The notes under the pieces: model-generated
The model's database searches: none
What the model saw: only the letters and a program-made list of their open reading frames with translations
What the model was told of the DNA's origin: nothing
Made by a program: the position numbers and the translations under genes
Source of the DNA: Kitasatospora sp. DSM 101779
Lineage (GTDB): Bacteria; Actinomycetota; Actinomycetes; Streptomycetales; Streptomycetaceae
Direction: 5' to 3'
DNA: 64,000 nucleotides
Assembly: GCF_025655475.1 (NCBI RefSeq)
Contig: NZ_JAHTIK010000001.1
Location: 3,069,457 to 3,133,456, forward strand
Shown here: positions 1 through 9,975 of the stretch, one piece after another
Numbering within the stretch: the stretch's first letter is position 1
Layout: every line of letters begins with the position of its first letter

Positions 1-227
1 CCGGCCGCGGCCGCGGCGGCCCGGACGGCGTCCGGGGAACGCCGCTGCCGGCGGGCGTCGGCGGCGGCCCGCTGCCAGGCGGGGGCTGCGGATTCGGTGC
101 CGAGTTCCAGCAGCACGGTGACCGGTGTGCCGGGCGGGGCGGGGGCCCGTCCGGCCGCGGGGGCGGCCCAGGCTGCGGGGGCGGCGAAGGTGACGAGGGC
201 GAGCGCGAGGGCTGCGGGCGTACGCAC
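1..227 (-). CDS. Secreted protein, N-terminal fragment (possible subtilisin-like protease)
   Basis: The gene runs off the left edge, so only the first ~75 residues are visible. It starts with GTG at 227 behind a GGGGAG ribosome site. The protein opens with VRTP and an alanine/leucine-rich stretch (LALALVTFAAPAAWA) that reads as a Sec signal peptide with cleavage after AWA near residue 22. The mature part begins with an Ala/Pro linker and then TPVTVLLELG, which resembles the first strand of the I9 propeptide of secreted subtilisin-family proteases. That family guess is inference from a few residues. No catalytic residue is inside the window, so a different exported protein is equally possible. 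Confidence 0.45.
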   Translation of the reverse strand, partial: MRTPAALALALVTFAAPAAWAAPAAGRAPAPPGTPVTVLLELGTESAAPAWQRAAADARRQRRSPDAVRAAAAAA

Positions 228-412
228 GGGAGCGGTCTCCCCGGCAGGGGTGGCCTGATCGTGCGCCGCCCGCACCGCGCGGACGTCGATCCCCCTCCCG
301 GACGGCCCAAATTAGGATCATCGCGCCGGGCAGGGCGAGCCGTTTCGCTCGTCGGGGGCCACTGTGCACTCGTCCGTGTGACGAGGTGTCAGTCGTTCGG
401 CCCAGTGGGGCG

Positions 413-574
413 TCAGCCCAGGTGGTGGCCCGTCACCCCGCCGTTGTCACGGCGGTCCAGGGCCCGCTGCAGGGCGTCGGCGGCGGAGCGCGGCGTCGGC
501 TCGGTGCGCCGGCGGCGGCGCGGCGTGGGGGTGGCGGTGGCGGTGGTGGCGTGGCGGTCTGCGGTGTGGGGCAT
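413..574 (-). CDS. Small basic hypothetical protein (53 aa)
   Basis: A 53-residue reading frame starts at ATG 574, five bases behind a perfect AAGGAG ribosome site, which is why I choose this start over an in-frame ATG 99 bases further upstream. The N-terminal half is Thr/Pro/Arg-rich, with a run of five arginines. The C-terminal half, SAADALQRALDRRDNGG, looks like a short amphipathic helix followed by a flexible tail. There is no signal peptide or membrane segment. The function is unknown. It lies between the serA terminator and the truncated secreted gene, on the same strand as both, and is preceded by a ~200-base AT-richer leader with inverted repeats that may regulate it. Confidence 0.6.
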   Translation of the reverse strand: MPHTADRHATTATATPTPRRRRRTEPTPRSAADALQRALDRRDNGGVTGHHLG

Positions 575-699
575 ACCGGCTCCTTGGTGCGTGCGCCAGC
601 TGCAGGGCGCGAAGAACGGGGAGGGTGGGTACGCCGGGCAGGGATCGCCTGCCGATGCGCGTACGGGCAACACGGGCCGTCACCCTGGGCTTGCAGGGG

Positions 700-779
700 T
701 GGCTCACCGTATGGCTCTTCCACGGTACGACGACGGACCGTGGATGTCTGCACGAATAGTTGGATTTCCTAGTATCTGA
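700..779. promoter_or_regulatory. AT-richer patch with two inverted repeats upstream of the 53-aa gene
   Basis: In the gap between the small gene and serA, composition drops clearly in AT-rich direction. Two dyads are visible: CCACGGT and ACCGTGG (720-743), perfect 7-bp arms with a 10-base loop, and TTGGATTTCCTA (760-771), which fits TNGGANNTCCNA. The rest of 575-877 holds no gene. I read this as a promoter/operator or 5'-leader for the small gene, but I do not recognise the regulator and cannot place a confident -35/-10 pair. Confidence 0.35.
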
Positions 780-816
780 GACGCGAGCGCCGGCCGACGG
801 GGTGACCGGGGCCCGC

Positions 817-858
817 AAAACGCCTGGGCCCGGACCGCCGTGGCGGTCCGGGCCCAGG
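817..858 (-). terminator. serA rho-independent terminator
   Basis: A perfect 17-bp inverted repeat (left arm 823-839, right arm 842-858) lies just downstream of the serA stop. Read on the minus strand, the hairpin is followed by TTTT (817-820). The only two unpaired bases are GT, so the real loop probably opens to four bases. Confidence 0.85.
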
Positions 859-877
859 TCAGCGGCCTGATGGCGGC

Positions 878-2458
878 TCAGCCGAGGTTCACCGCGCGGG
901 CGAACTTGGCGCCGATCTCGGCGGCGATGGCGTTCAGCACGTCCTGCGAGATCTCGCTGTCGACGGTGATCGAGGCGAGCGCGCCGGAGCCGTCCCGGGC
1001 GACCTGCATGCCGGCGATGTTGATGCCGGCGTCGCCGAGGATGCGGCCGAGGGTGCCGACCACGCCGGGGCGGTCCTCGTAGGTGAAGAAGGCCATGTGG
1101 TCGGTGAGCGCCACGTCCACGTCGAAGCCGTCGACGCCGACGATCTTCTGGATCTGCTTCGGGCCGGAGAGCGTGCCGGAGATCGCCACCTCCTCGCCGT
1201 TGGCGAGGGTGCCGCGGACGGTGATGACGTTGCGGTGCTCGGGCGACTCGCTGGAGGTCGTCAGCCGCACCTCGACACCGCGCTCCTGGGCGAACAGCGG
1301 GGCGTTGACGTACGACACCGTCTCGGCCACCACGTCCTCGAACACGCCCTTCAGCGCGGAGAGTTCGAGCACCTTGACGTCGTGCTGGGTGATCTCGCCG
1401 CGGACCTCGACGTCGAGGCGGACGGCCACCTCGCCGGCCAGCGCGGTGAAGATCCGGCCGAGCTTCTCGGCGAGCGGCAGGCCCGGGCGGACGTCCTCGG
1501 CGATGACACCGCCCTGGACGTTGACCGCGTCCGGCACCAGCTCGCCGGCGAGCGCGAGGCGCACCGACCTGGCGACGGCGATGCCGGCCTTCTCCTGGGC
1601 CTCGTCGGTGGAGGCGCCCAGGTGCGGGGTGGCCACCACGTTGTCGAAGGCGAACAGCGGCGAGTCGGTGCACGGCTCCTTGGCGTACACGTCCAGGCCG
1701 GCGCCGGCGACCCGGCCGTCGCGCAGGGCGCTGGCCAGCGCGGCCTCGTCGACGATGCCGCCGCGGGCGGCGTTGACGATGCGCACGGTCGGCTTGACCT
1801 TGTGCAGCGCCTCGTCGCCGATCAGGCCGATGGTCTCCGGGGTCTTCGGGAGGTGGACGGTGATGAAATCCGAGACCTCCAGCAGCTCCTCCAGGGAGAC
1901 CAGCTTGACGCCCATCTGGGCCGCGCGGGCGGCCTGGATGTAGGGGTCGTAGGCCACGATCTTCATACCGAAGGCGGACATCCGCTGGGCGACCAGCACG
2001 CCGATCCGGCCGAGGCCGACCACGCCGAGCACCTTCTCGGAGAGCTCGACGCCGGTGTACTTGTTGCGCTTCCACTCGCCCTGCTTGAGCGCGGCGTTGG
2101 CCGGCGCGATGTTGCGGGCGACGGAGATCAGCAGGCCGCAGGCGAGCTCGGCGGCGGTGACGATGTTGGAGGTCGGCGCGTTGACGACCATCACGCCGGC
2201 CTTGGTGGCGGCGGAGACGTCCACGTTGTCCAGGCCGACGCCGGCGCGGGCGACGACCTTGAGCTTCTTGGCGGCGGCCAGCGCCTCGGCGTCCACCTTG
2301 GTGGCGGAGCGGATCAGGATCGCGTCGACGTCGGCGATCGCCGTCAGCAGCTCGGTGCGGTCCGCGCCGTTGCACTGGCGGATCTCGAAGTCCGGGCCGA
2401 GGGCGTCGACGGTGGCGGGAGACAGCTCTTCGGCGATGAGTACTACGGATTTGCTCAC
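878..2458 (-). CDS. serA: D-3-phosphoglycerate dehydrogenase
   Basis: This enzyme oxidises 3-phosphoglycerate to 3-phosphohydroxypyruvate with NAD, the first step of serine synthesis in the cytoplasm. The 526-residue length is that of the long actinobacterial form: an N-terminal catalytic part, an intervening substrate-binding domain (~315-450) and a C-terminal ACT domain (~454-526) that senses serine. Visible motifs are the NAD fingerprint GLGRIG (148-153), the catalytic Arg in NAARGG (R232), Glu in YAKEP (E261) and His in TPHLG (H279). Translation starts at GTG 2458, ten bases behind AAGGA. It lies downstream of ilvC on the same strand, separated by 216 bases that include an ilvC terminator-like hairpin, so it probably has its own promoter. 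Allosteric inhibition by serine is known for the family. Confidence 0.97.
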   Translation of the reverse strand: MSKSVVLIAEELSPATVDALGPDFEIRQCNGADRTELLTAIADVDAILIRSATKVDAEALAAAKKLKVVARAGVGLDNVDVSAATKAGVMVVNAPTSNIVTAAELACGLLISVARNIAPANAALKQGEWKRNKYTGVELSEKVLGVVGLGRIGVLVAQRMSAFGMKIVAYDPYIQAARAAQMGVKLVSLEELLEVSDFITVHLPKTPETIGLIGDEALHKVKPTVRIVNAARGGIVDEAALASALRDGRVAGAGLDVYAKEPCTDSPLFAFDNVVATPHLGASTDEAQEKAGIAVARSVRLALAGELVPDAVNVQGGVIAEDVRPGLPLAEKLGRIFTALAGEVAVRLDVEVRGEITQHDVKVLELSALKGVFEDVVAETVSYVNAPLFAQERGVEVRLTTSSESPEHRNVITVRGTLANGEEVAISGTLSGPKQIQKIVGVDGFDVDVALTDHMAFFTYEDRPGVVGTLGRILGDAGINIAGMQVARDGSGALASITVDSEISQDVLNAIAAEIGAKFARAVNLG

Positions 2459-2599
2459 GACAGTGTGTCCTTAACTGTCCGGTTCGCCCCGGCACGAAGG
2501 TGGCGTGACCAGCGGGGGAAGGTGGCATGCCGCGTAGCTAGACGCACGACGCTGTGGGCCTGACGCGCACTCGGAAGTGTATCGGCGGGCTTTGGGGCG

Positions 2600-2640
2600 G
2601 GCTGCTCCCGTCCGGAGAAATCACCCGGACGGGAACAGCC
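2600..2640 (-). terminator. Hairpin terminator after ilvC
   Basis: Arms 2600-2615 and 2625-2640 pair at 15 of 16 positions around a 9-base loop, directly beyond the ilvC stop. There is no T-tract, which is usual for Streptomyces terminators. It separates ilvC from serA. Confidence 0.7.
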
Positions 2641-2674
2641 GACTTGTACAAGGGGGAGGACCCCCGGGAGGTGC

Positions 2675-4342
<1,668 letters not shown>

Positions 4343-4362
4343 CTATCGGTTGGTCGGGGCCG

Positions 4363-6216
4363 TCAGTCGAGGTCGTCGCCGAAGTCGGGCCGGACGCCCT
4401 TGGCGAACTGGATCTCATCGTTGCTGGTGCCGGCGGCCACCATCGGCCACACCATGGCGTCCTGGTGGACGATGAAGTCGATGACGACCGGACGGTCGTT
4501 GATCTCCATCGCCTGCTTGATCACGGCGTCGAGGTCCTCCGGGCGCTCGCAGCGCAGGCCGACGCAGCCCATCGCCTCGGAGAGCAGCACGAAGTCGGGG
4601 ATCCGGGTGCCCTGGGCCGGCGGCTCCTTGCCGTCGTGCTCCGGGCCGGAGTGCAGCACGGTGTTGGAGTAGCGCTGGTTGTAGAACAGCGTCTGCCACT
4701 GGCGGACCATGCCGAGCGAGCCGTTGTTGATGACCGCGACCTTGATCGGGATGTTGTTCAGGGCGCAGGTGACGAGCTCCTGATTGGTCATCTGGAAGCA
4801 GCCGTCGCCGTCGATCGCCCAGACCGCGGTGTCGGGCTTGCCGGCCTTGGCGCCCATGGCCGCCGGGACGGCGTAGCCCATGGTGCCCGCGCCGCCGGAG
4901 TTGAGCCAGGTGGCCGGCTTCTCGAACCGGATGAACTGGCTGGCCCACATCTGGTGCTGGCCGACGCCGGCCGCGTAGATGGCGTCCGGGCCGACCAACT
5001 GGCCGATCCGCTCGATGACCTGCTGGGGCGACAGCTCGCCGGCCGGGGCGGGCTCGTAGCCCAGCGGGTAGGTGCGCTTCCACTCGTCGAGCTTGGCCCA
5101 CCAGTCCGCGTAGTCGCCCTTGTGGCCGGCGTCGTACTCGGCCTGGACGGCGACGATGAGGTCGGCGATGACCTCGCGGGCGTCGCCGACGATCGGGACG
5201 TCGGCGGGGCGGTTCTTGCCGATCTCGGCCGGGTCGATGTCGGCGTGGACGACCTTGGCGTAGGGGGCGAAGCTGTCCAGCTTGCCGGTGACGCGGTCGT
5301 CGAAGCGGGCGCCGAGGGTGAAGAGCAGGTCGGCCTTCTGCAGGGCGGTGACGGCCGGGACGGAGCCGTGCATGCCGGGCATGCCGAGGTGCTGCGGGTG
5401 GCTGTCCGGGAAGACGCCGATCGCCATCAGCGTGGTGACGACCGGGGCGCCGGTCAGCTCGGCGAGGATCCGCAGCTCGGCGCTGGCCTGCGCCTTGAGC
5501 ACGCCACCGCCGACGTAGAGGACCGGGCGCTTGGCGTTCACCAGCATCTTCGCGGCCTCGCGGATCTGCTTGGCGTGCGGCTTGGTGACCGGGCGGTAGC
5601 CGGGCAGCGAGGTCTCGACCGGCCAGCGGAAGACCGTGGTGGCCTGCAGGGCGTCCTTGGCGACGTCGACCAGGACGGGGCCGGGGCGGCCGGTGGCGGC
5701 GATGTGGAAGGCCTCGGCGATCACGCGGGGGATCTCGGCCGGGTCGGTCACCAGGAAGTTGTGCTTGGTGATCGGCATGGTGATGCCGCAGATGTCCGCC
5801 TCCTGGAAGGCGTCCGTGCCGATCGCCTTGGAGGCGACCTGGCCGGTGATCGCGACGACCGGGACGGAGTCCATGTAGGCGTCGGCGAGCGGGGTGACCA
5901 GGTTGGTGGCGCCCGGGCCGGAGGTGGCCATGCAGACGCCGACGCGGCCGGTGGCCTGCGCGTAGCCGGTGGCGGCGTGGCCGGCGCCCTGCTCGTGGCG
6001 GACCAGGATGTGGCGGACCTTGGTGGAGTCCATCAGCGGGTCGTACGCGGGGAGGATCGCGCCGCCGGGGATGCCGAAGACCGTGTCGGCCCCTACGGCC
6101 TCGAGGGAGCGGATGAGCGACTGCGCTCCGGTCATCGTCTCGACGGTGGTCTGCTGACCCGGAGCGTGGGCTGCCGGGGTGTCCCCGCGGCGGGGGGATG
6201 CGGCGTGCTCAGTCAT
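4363..6216 (-). CDS. ilvB: Acetolactate synthase, large catalytic subunit
   Basis: The ThDP- and FAD-dependent enzyme condenses two pyruvates to acetolactate, or pyruvate plus 2-oxobutyrate to acetohydroxybutyrate, the first common step of branched-chain amino acid synthesis. The 617 residues show the N-terminal pyrimidine-binding domain with the catalytic Glu in RHEQGAGH (E75), a central FAD/Rossmann domain and the C-terminal ThDP motif starting GDGCFQM and ending NNIPIKV. A disordered N-terminal tail of about 28 residues precedes the catalytic core, as in other Streptomyces homologues. ATG 6216 is preferred because the upstream frame reads through the attenuator. Translation is preceded by the leader peptide and terminator at 6364-6478. 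Confidence 0.97.
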   Translation of the reverse strand: MTEHAASPRRGDTPAAHAPGQQTTVETMTGAQSLIRSLEAVGADTVFGIPGGAILPAYDPLMDSTKVRHILVRHEQGAGHAATGYAQATGRVGVCMATSGPGATNLVTPLADAYMDSVPVVAITGQVASKAIGTDAFQEADICGITMPITKHNFLVTDPAEIPRVIAEAFHIAATGRPGPVLVDVAKDALQATTVFRWPVETSLPGYRPVTKPHAKQIREAAKMLVNAKRPVLYVGGGVLKAQASAELRILAELTGAPVVTTLMAIGVFPDSHPQHLGMPGMHGSVPAVTALQKADLLFTLGARFDDRVTGKLDSFAPYAKVVHADIDPAEIGKNRPADVPIVGDAREVIADLIVAVQAEYDAGHKGDYADWWAKLDEWKRTYPLGYEPAPAGELSPQQVIERIGQLVGPDAIYAAGVGQHQMWASQFIRFEKPATWLNSGGAGTMGYAVPAAMGAKAGKPDTAVWAIDGDGCFQMTNQELVTCALNNIPIKVAVINNGSLGMVRQWQTLFYNQRYSNTVLHSGPEHDGKEPPAQGTRIPDFVLLSEAMGCVGLRCERPEDLDAVIKQAMEINDRPVVIDFIVHQDAMVWPMVAAGTSNDEIQFAKGVRPDFGDDLD

Positions 6217-6363
6217 CTGCCTGTCTCTTCTCGGGTTCTGCCGGCCCGGGCAGTTGAGGGTCCTGCCGTGCGTCGGACCGGTAAGCCGGCTCTGCCCCAA
6301 TCGTCCCGATTTGCGGCGCTTGGGGCCAGTGGTCTTGCAGGGATGGAACGGTTCGCGTGCAAC

Positions 6364-6396
6364 AAAAAACCCCTCGTGCCCAGGGCATGCGAGGGG
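6364..6396 (-). terminator. ilvB attenuator terminator
   Basis: On the minus strand a strong hairpin (CCCCTCG ... CGAGGGG, extended inward by TGCCC/GGGCA with a 2-base bulge) is followed directly by six Ts (6364-6369). It lies between the leader peptide and ilvB. A perfect 10-bp complementarity also exists between the end of the leader peptide (6441-6450) and the segment just before the terminator (6398-6407), the layout expected of ribosome-mediated attenuation. Confidence 0.9.
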
Positions 6397-6436
6397 TGGC
6401 GCGTCGGTCTCTCTGATGTGGAGCACACGGGCCCAC

Positions 6437-6478
6437 TCAGCCGACGCGCCCGCCAAGTACGAGAATTCGGGTGCGCAT
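6437..6478 (-). CDS. ilvB leader peptide (13 aa)
   Basis: A short reading frame, [13 protein letters not shown], starts at ATG 6478 behind a strong GGAGGAAGG site and stops 221 bases before ilvB. Five of its 13 residues are Ile, Leu or Val, grouped as ILVL plus a final V. Ribosome stalling on these codons when branched-chain aminoacyl-tRNAs are scarce would change pairing of 6441-6450 with 6398-6407 and so control the terminator at 6364-6396. Attenuation of ilv operons by such peptides is established in actinobacteria; the exact alternative fold here is inference. Confidence 0.9.
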   Translation of the reverse strand: MRTRILVLGGRVG

Positions 6479-6509
6479 GGCACCGACCTTCCTCCCCCGC
6501 GGCAGGGGG

Positions 6510-6515
6510 TGTCAA
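6510..6515 (-). promoter_or_regulatory. Candidate ilvB -35 box overlapping the upstream stop codon
   Basis: A perfect TTGACA hexamer lies 31 bases before the leader-peptide ATG. The TGA stop of the upstream GGDEF gene (6512-6514) is embedded in it. I do not see a convincing -10 box at normal spacing, so the promoter assignment is tentative. Confidence 0.45.
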
Positions 6516-9500
6516 GCTGGTGGGACGGAGGTCTCACCATGCGGACCCCCGGACGGACCCCCCACGGCATGGCGTTCCGGCAGGTCGGAGGGGGTGTGGT
6601 GGTGTCCGGACCGCCCCTGCGCGGCCTCCGGGCGGCCACCCGCCCGGGCGTCCGCGGCGAGGTGCGGACGGCGCCCCGACGCCGCCGCGGCCGGCCGCGG
6701 CACCGGGTACGAGCGGCGGGCCAGCGCCCGCCGCAGCCGCGGTTCGTCCAGCGGCGGCGCGAAGGCCGGGCCCTGCGCCTGCCGGCAGCCCAGCTCCTGC
6801 AGCACGGCGGCCTGCCGCGGGTGGTCCACGCCCTCGGCGGAGGTCACCAGGCCGAGGTCCCGGCCGAGCCGCAGCGCGTGCCCGACCAGGGCCCGGGCGA
6901 GTGCCGAGTCGGCGACCTCCTGGACGAGGCTGCGGTCGAGCCCGAGGGTGTCCAGCGGCAACCGTGCGAGCGCCCCGAGCGAGCCGCCGCCCGCGCCGAA
7001 GCCGCCGACCGCGGTGGACACCCCGAGGCGGCGCAGTGCGGCGAGTCTGCGGGCCACCTCGTCGGCGGTGCGGTCCGGACCCGTCCTCGCCAGTTCGACC
7101 ACGAGGAGGTCGGCGGGCAGGCCGCTCTCGCGCAGCGCGCCGGCGACCGCCTCGTACAGGCCGGGGGTGCAGATCCGTTCGGCGGTGAGCCGGACCCGGA
7201 CGGGCACCGAGCCGGCCCGGTCGCGGCGGCGGGCGGCGGCCGCGGCGACGGCCTCCTGGAGCAGCCAGCGGGCGAACCGGGCGGCCGCGTCGCCGTGCTC
7301 GGCGGTGCGCAGGAACTCGGTCGGGGTGAGCAGCAGGCCCTGGGCGGAGCGCCAGCGGGGCTGGGCGTCGACGCCGACGACCACGCCGGTGGCGAGGTCC
7401 ACCACCGGCTGGTGGAGCAGGGTGAAGCCGCCCTCGCGGACGGCGGTGCGCAACCGGGCCTCCAGCTCGCTGCGGCGCTCGACCTCGGCCCGCATGCCGG
7501 GCCGGTAGAGCACCACCCGGCCCTTGCCCTGGGACTTGGCGCGGTACATCGCGAGGTCGGCGTTGCGCATGAGCTCGTCGGTGGCGGCCTTGGGGTCGGC
7601 GTCGGGGCCGCGGCCGGGCGAGGCGAAGGCGATGCCGATGCTGGCGGCGACGCCGAGCTCGGTGCCGCCGATCCAGTACGGCTCGGAGAGCGCGGCGCGG
7701 ACCCGTTCGGCGAGGTCGCGGACGCGCTCCGGGCCGAGCCGGCCGCAGACCAGCACCGCGAACTCGTCGCCGCCGAAGCGGGCGACGGTGTCGCCGGAGC
7801 GCACGGCGCGGCGCAGCCGGCCGGCCGCCTGGACGAGCAGTTCGTCGCCGGCCTGGTGGCCGACGGTGTCGTTGACGGCCTTGAAGCCGTCCAGGTCGAG
7901 GAAGAGGACGGCGACGCCGTCCCGGTCGCCGGCCCGGGAGCCGCCGCGGCCGCCCTCGGGAGCGGCCGCACCCAGGGCCGCACCGAGCCGCTGGACGAAC
8001 AGGGCCCGGTTGGGCAGGTCGGTGAGCGGGTCGTGGAAGGCGTTGTGCTGCAGCTGGGCCTGGAGGGCGACCCGCTCGGTGACGTCGCGGCTGTTGAGGA
8101 TCAACCCGTCGCGGTGCCGGTTGAGGGTGGACTCCACGTGCAGCCACTCGCCGGTGCCGGAGCGGATGCGGCACTCGACCCGGGCGGAGGGCTCGGTGCT
8201 CTCGGCGAGGCCGGGCAGCTGGCCGCGGGCCAGGAAGCGGCGGACCTCGCGGAGCACCTGCTCGACGTCCTCGGGATGCACCAGGTCGAGCATGTTGCCG
8301 CCGACCAGGTCCTCCGGGTCGCGGGAGTAGACGCCGAGGGCGGCGGGGCTGACGTAGGAGAGCACCCCGTCGGCGGCGGCGATCATGATGACGTCGCTGG
8401 AGCCCTGGACCAGGGAGCGGAAGTGAGCCTCCTTGTGGGCGAGCTCCTGGGCGAGGGAGAGGTTGTCGAGCAGCATCACGCCCTGCCGGACGATCAGGGC
8501 GAGGCCGACGGTGCACGCGGCGGCCAGCACCACCCGGTCGACGGGGTGGCCGTCGCCGAGGGCGTTGTACAGGATGCCGGCGGTGCAGACGGCGGCCGCG
8601 GCGTACGGGGTGAGCGCGCTGAAGGTGGAGGCGACCCGGCGGCGGGGCAGGCCGCCGGCCGAGGGGTGCTCCCGGGAGGAGCGGCGGGCGTCCGGGGACC
8701 AGGGGGCCCAGGCGAGCAGCAGGCTGCCGGCGAACCAGCCGGCGTCGAGCAGCTCGCCGGAGTGGTAGCTGTTGCGCAGCTCGGGCGCGGTGAACAGGGC
8801 GTCGCAGACCACGGTGACGGCGAGCGCGAGCATCGCGGTGTGGACGGCGGCCCGGTTGCCGTCCCGGCGCCGGAAGCGCAGCCCGACGACCAGGCTGACC
8901 AGCAGGATGTCCATCACCGGGTAGGCGAGGGCGAGCGCGACCTCCATCGGGTCGCCGGACTGGCCCTGGGCGGTCCGGCCGAGGGCGAGGCTCCAGCTGA
9001 GGGTGAACAGCGAGCCCGCGACCAGCCAGCCGTCCAGCAGCAGGCAGAACCAGCCGGCCGGGGTGCGCGGGCGCTGGGCGAGCACCAGCAGGCCGGTGAT
9101 GGCGAGCGGGGCGAACAGCAGGAAGGCGTAGTCGGCGGGCGAGTCCTGCGGCAGCGGGGTGCCGAGGACGACCTCGTACCACCCCCAGGCGCCGTTGCCG
9201 AAGGCCACCACGGCGGAGGCGAGGCCGAAGAGCAGCCAGGCGGACCGGGCCGGGCGGCCGGCCCGGCAGCCGTGCACCAGACAGGAGAGGGCGGCCGCGG
9301 CGGCGGCCGCGGCGAGGCCGAAGTCACCCATGATCAGGGAGACTTCGCGGGAGCCCCAGCCGAGGGCGGCACCGGTGGTGTAGCCGGCGCCGAGCAGGAG
9401 GAGCAGGGCGGCCGGGACGCCGATGCGGCGGGCGGGCCGCCCGGACCCGCCGGGTCTCGCGGAGCGGCGGCTGCGCCTGCGGCCGACGGTGCGGCAGAGG

Positions 9501-9598
9501 CCGGTGCGGGGGCGCGGCGCCGCGGTCGCGGCCGGTTCGGCAGTGGCCGGCGCGGGGGCCGGGACCTCGGCGGGCAGCACCGCATCGGTGGAGTTCAC
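6512..9598 (-). CDS. Membrane-bound PAS-GGDEF protein with degenerate EAL domain
   Basis: A 1028-residue protein with a disordered, Arg-rich N-terminus, a multi-span membrane region (~60-370), a PAS domain (~390-500), a GGDEF domain and an EAL-like domain (~715-985). The GGDEF motif itself is intact ([11 protein letters not shown], ~605-612), so diguanylate cyclase activity is plausible. The EAL domain looks dead: EAL reads VDA (~744), the conserved DDFGTG loop reads GGFGAG, and the metal-binding Asn and Glu strands read VRLT and VVELART. It starts at GTG 9598 behind GGAGGGGGAG. It is immediately upstream of ilvB. Its position beside ilvB and its architecture recall the Streptomyces DGC called CdgC, but I am not certain of the name. 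It would feed c-di-GMP signalling to BldD. Confidence 0.85.
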   Translation of the reverse strand: MNSTDAVLPAEVPAPAPATAEPAATAAPRPRTGLCRTVGRRRSRRSARPGGSGRPARRIGVPAALLLLLGAGYTTGAALGWGSREVSLIMGDFGLAAAAAAAALSCLVHGCRAGRPARSAWLLFGLASAVVAFGNGAWGWYEVVLGTPLPQDSPADYAFLLFAPLAITGLLVLAQRPRTPAGWFCLLLDGWLVAGSLFTLSWSLALGRTAQGQSGDPMEVALALAYPVMDILLVSLVVGLRFRRRDGNRAAVHTAMLALAVTVVCDALFTAPELRNSYHSGELLDAGWFAGSLLLAWAPWSPDARRSSREHPSAGGLPRRRVASTFSALTPYAAAAVCTAGILYNALGDGHPVDRVVLAAACTVGLALIVRQGVMLLDNLSLAQELAHKEAHFRSLVQGSSDVIMIAAADGVLSYVSPAALGVYSRDPEDLVGGNMLDLVHPEDVEQVLREVRRFLARGQLPGLAESTEPSARVECRIRSGTGEWLHVESTLNRHRDGLILNSRDVTERVALQAQLQHNAFHDPLTDLPNRALFVQRLGAALGAAAPEGGRGGSRAGDRDGVAVLFLDLDGFKAVNDTVGHQAGDELLVQAAGRLRRAVRSGDTVARFGGDEFAVLVCGRLGPERVRDLAERVRAALSEPYWIGGTELGVAASIGIAFASPGRGPDADPKAATDELMRNADLAMYRAKSQGKGRVVLYRPGMRAEVERRSELEARLRTAVREGGFTLLHQPVVDLATGVVVGVDAQPRWRSAQGLLLTPTEFLRTAEHGDAAARFARWLLQEAVAAAAARRRDRAGSVPVRVRLTAERICTPGLYEAVAGALRESGLPADLLVVELARTGPDRTADEVARRLAALRRLGVSTAVGGFGAGGGSLGALARLPLDTLGLDRSLVQEVADSALARALVGHALRLGRDLGLVTSAEGVDHPRQAAVLQELGCRQAQGPAFAPPLDEPRLRRALARRSYPVPRPAAAASGRRPHLAADARAGGRPEAAQGRSGHHHTPSDLPERHAVGGPSGGPHGETSVPPA

Positions 9599-9975
9599 TC
9601 GACATCTCCCCCTCCGGCCCGGGGCTCGTCCGTGCCCGGACCACGGCTGTGCGGCGGCGCGACCGCACGATCTGACGCCATGTCAACATCATGTCGCGGG
9701 GGGCCCGTTCCGCCACGCCGTACCGGTGTTCCCACTCGGGACACTACACCACTGCCGTCACTCAACGGCACGTGCATTCAACTTAGAGTAATGACCGGAC
9801 GGGCGGCGACGGCGCTGGTCCAGTCCTTCCGGAGGGTGTCGGCGGCGCACGGTTGAGGGGCGCGCGCTTGTACGCGCCCCTCGCGCCCCCCCGTTCGGCC
9901 GATCGGCCGCCGCCTGCCGTCGGACTGCTCGGCAGTCTGCCGGCGGCCCGTCGTCAGGTCGCCGTCGGGTCGCGG
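9599..9975 (-). promoter_or_regulatory. Intergenic region with BldD-like half-matched boxes upstream of the GGDEF gene
   Basis: No gene is seen here. Two sequences match the BldD consensus TNACNC(A/T)GNGTNA at 7 of 9 fixed positions: 9778-9791 (minus strand TTACTCTAAGTTG) and 9758-9770 (plus strand TCACTCAACGGCA), about 160-190 bases before the start codon. A TTGACA hexamer (minus strand, 9686-9681) is present without a clear -10. A 14-bp perfect palindrome CGGCCGATCGGCCG lies at 9896-9909. BldD control of c-di-GMP genes is established in Streptomyces; these particular sites are inference. Confidence 0.35.
9855..9882 (-). terminator. Terminator-like hairpin after the LuxR-family gene
   Basis: Arms GAGGGGCGCG (9855-9864) and CGCGCCCCTC (9873-9882) pair perfectly around an 8-base loop, about 95 bases beyond the regulator's stop codon and before the GGDEF gene promoter. 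Confidence 0.6.

Noticed and set aside
261-779. 172-codon plus-strand frame at the left end
   Set aside because: It crosses the 53-aa gene in antisense, has erratic composition and no ribosome site.
6179-9856. 1225-codon plus-strand open frame antisense to the GGDEF gene
   Set aside because: Same shadow effect; the minus-strand frame has clear PAS and GGDEF motifs, this one has none.
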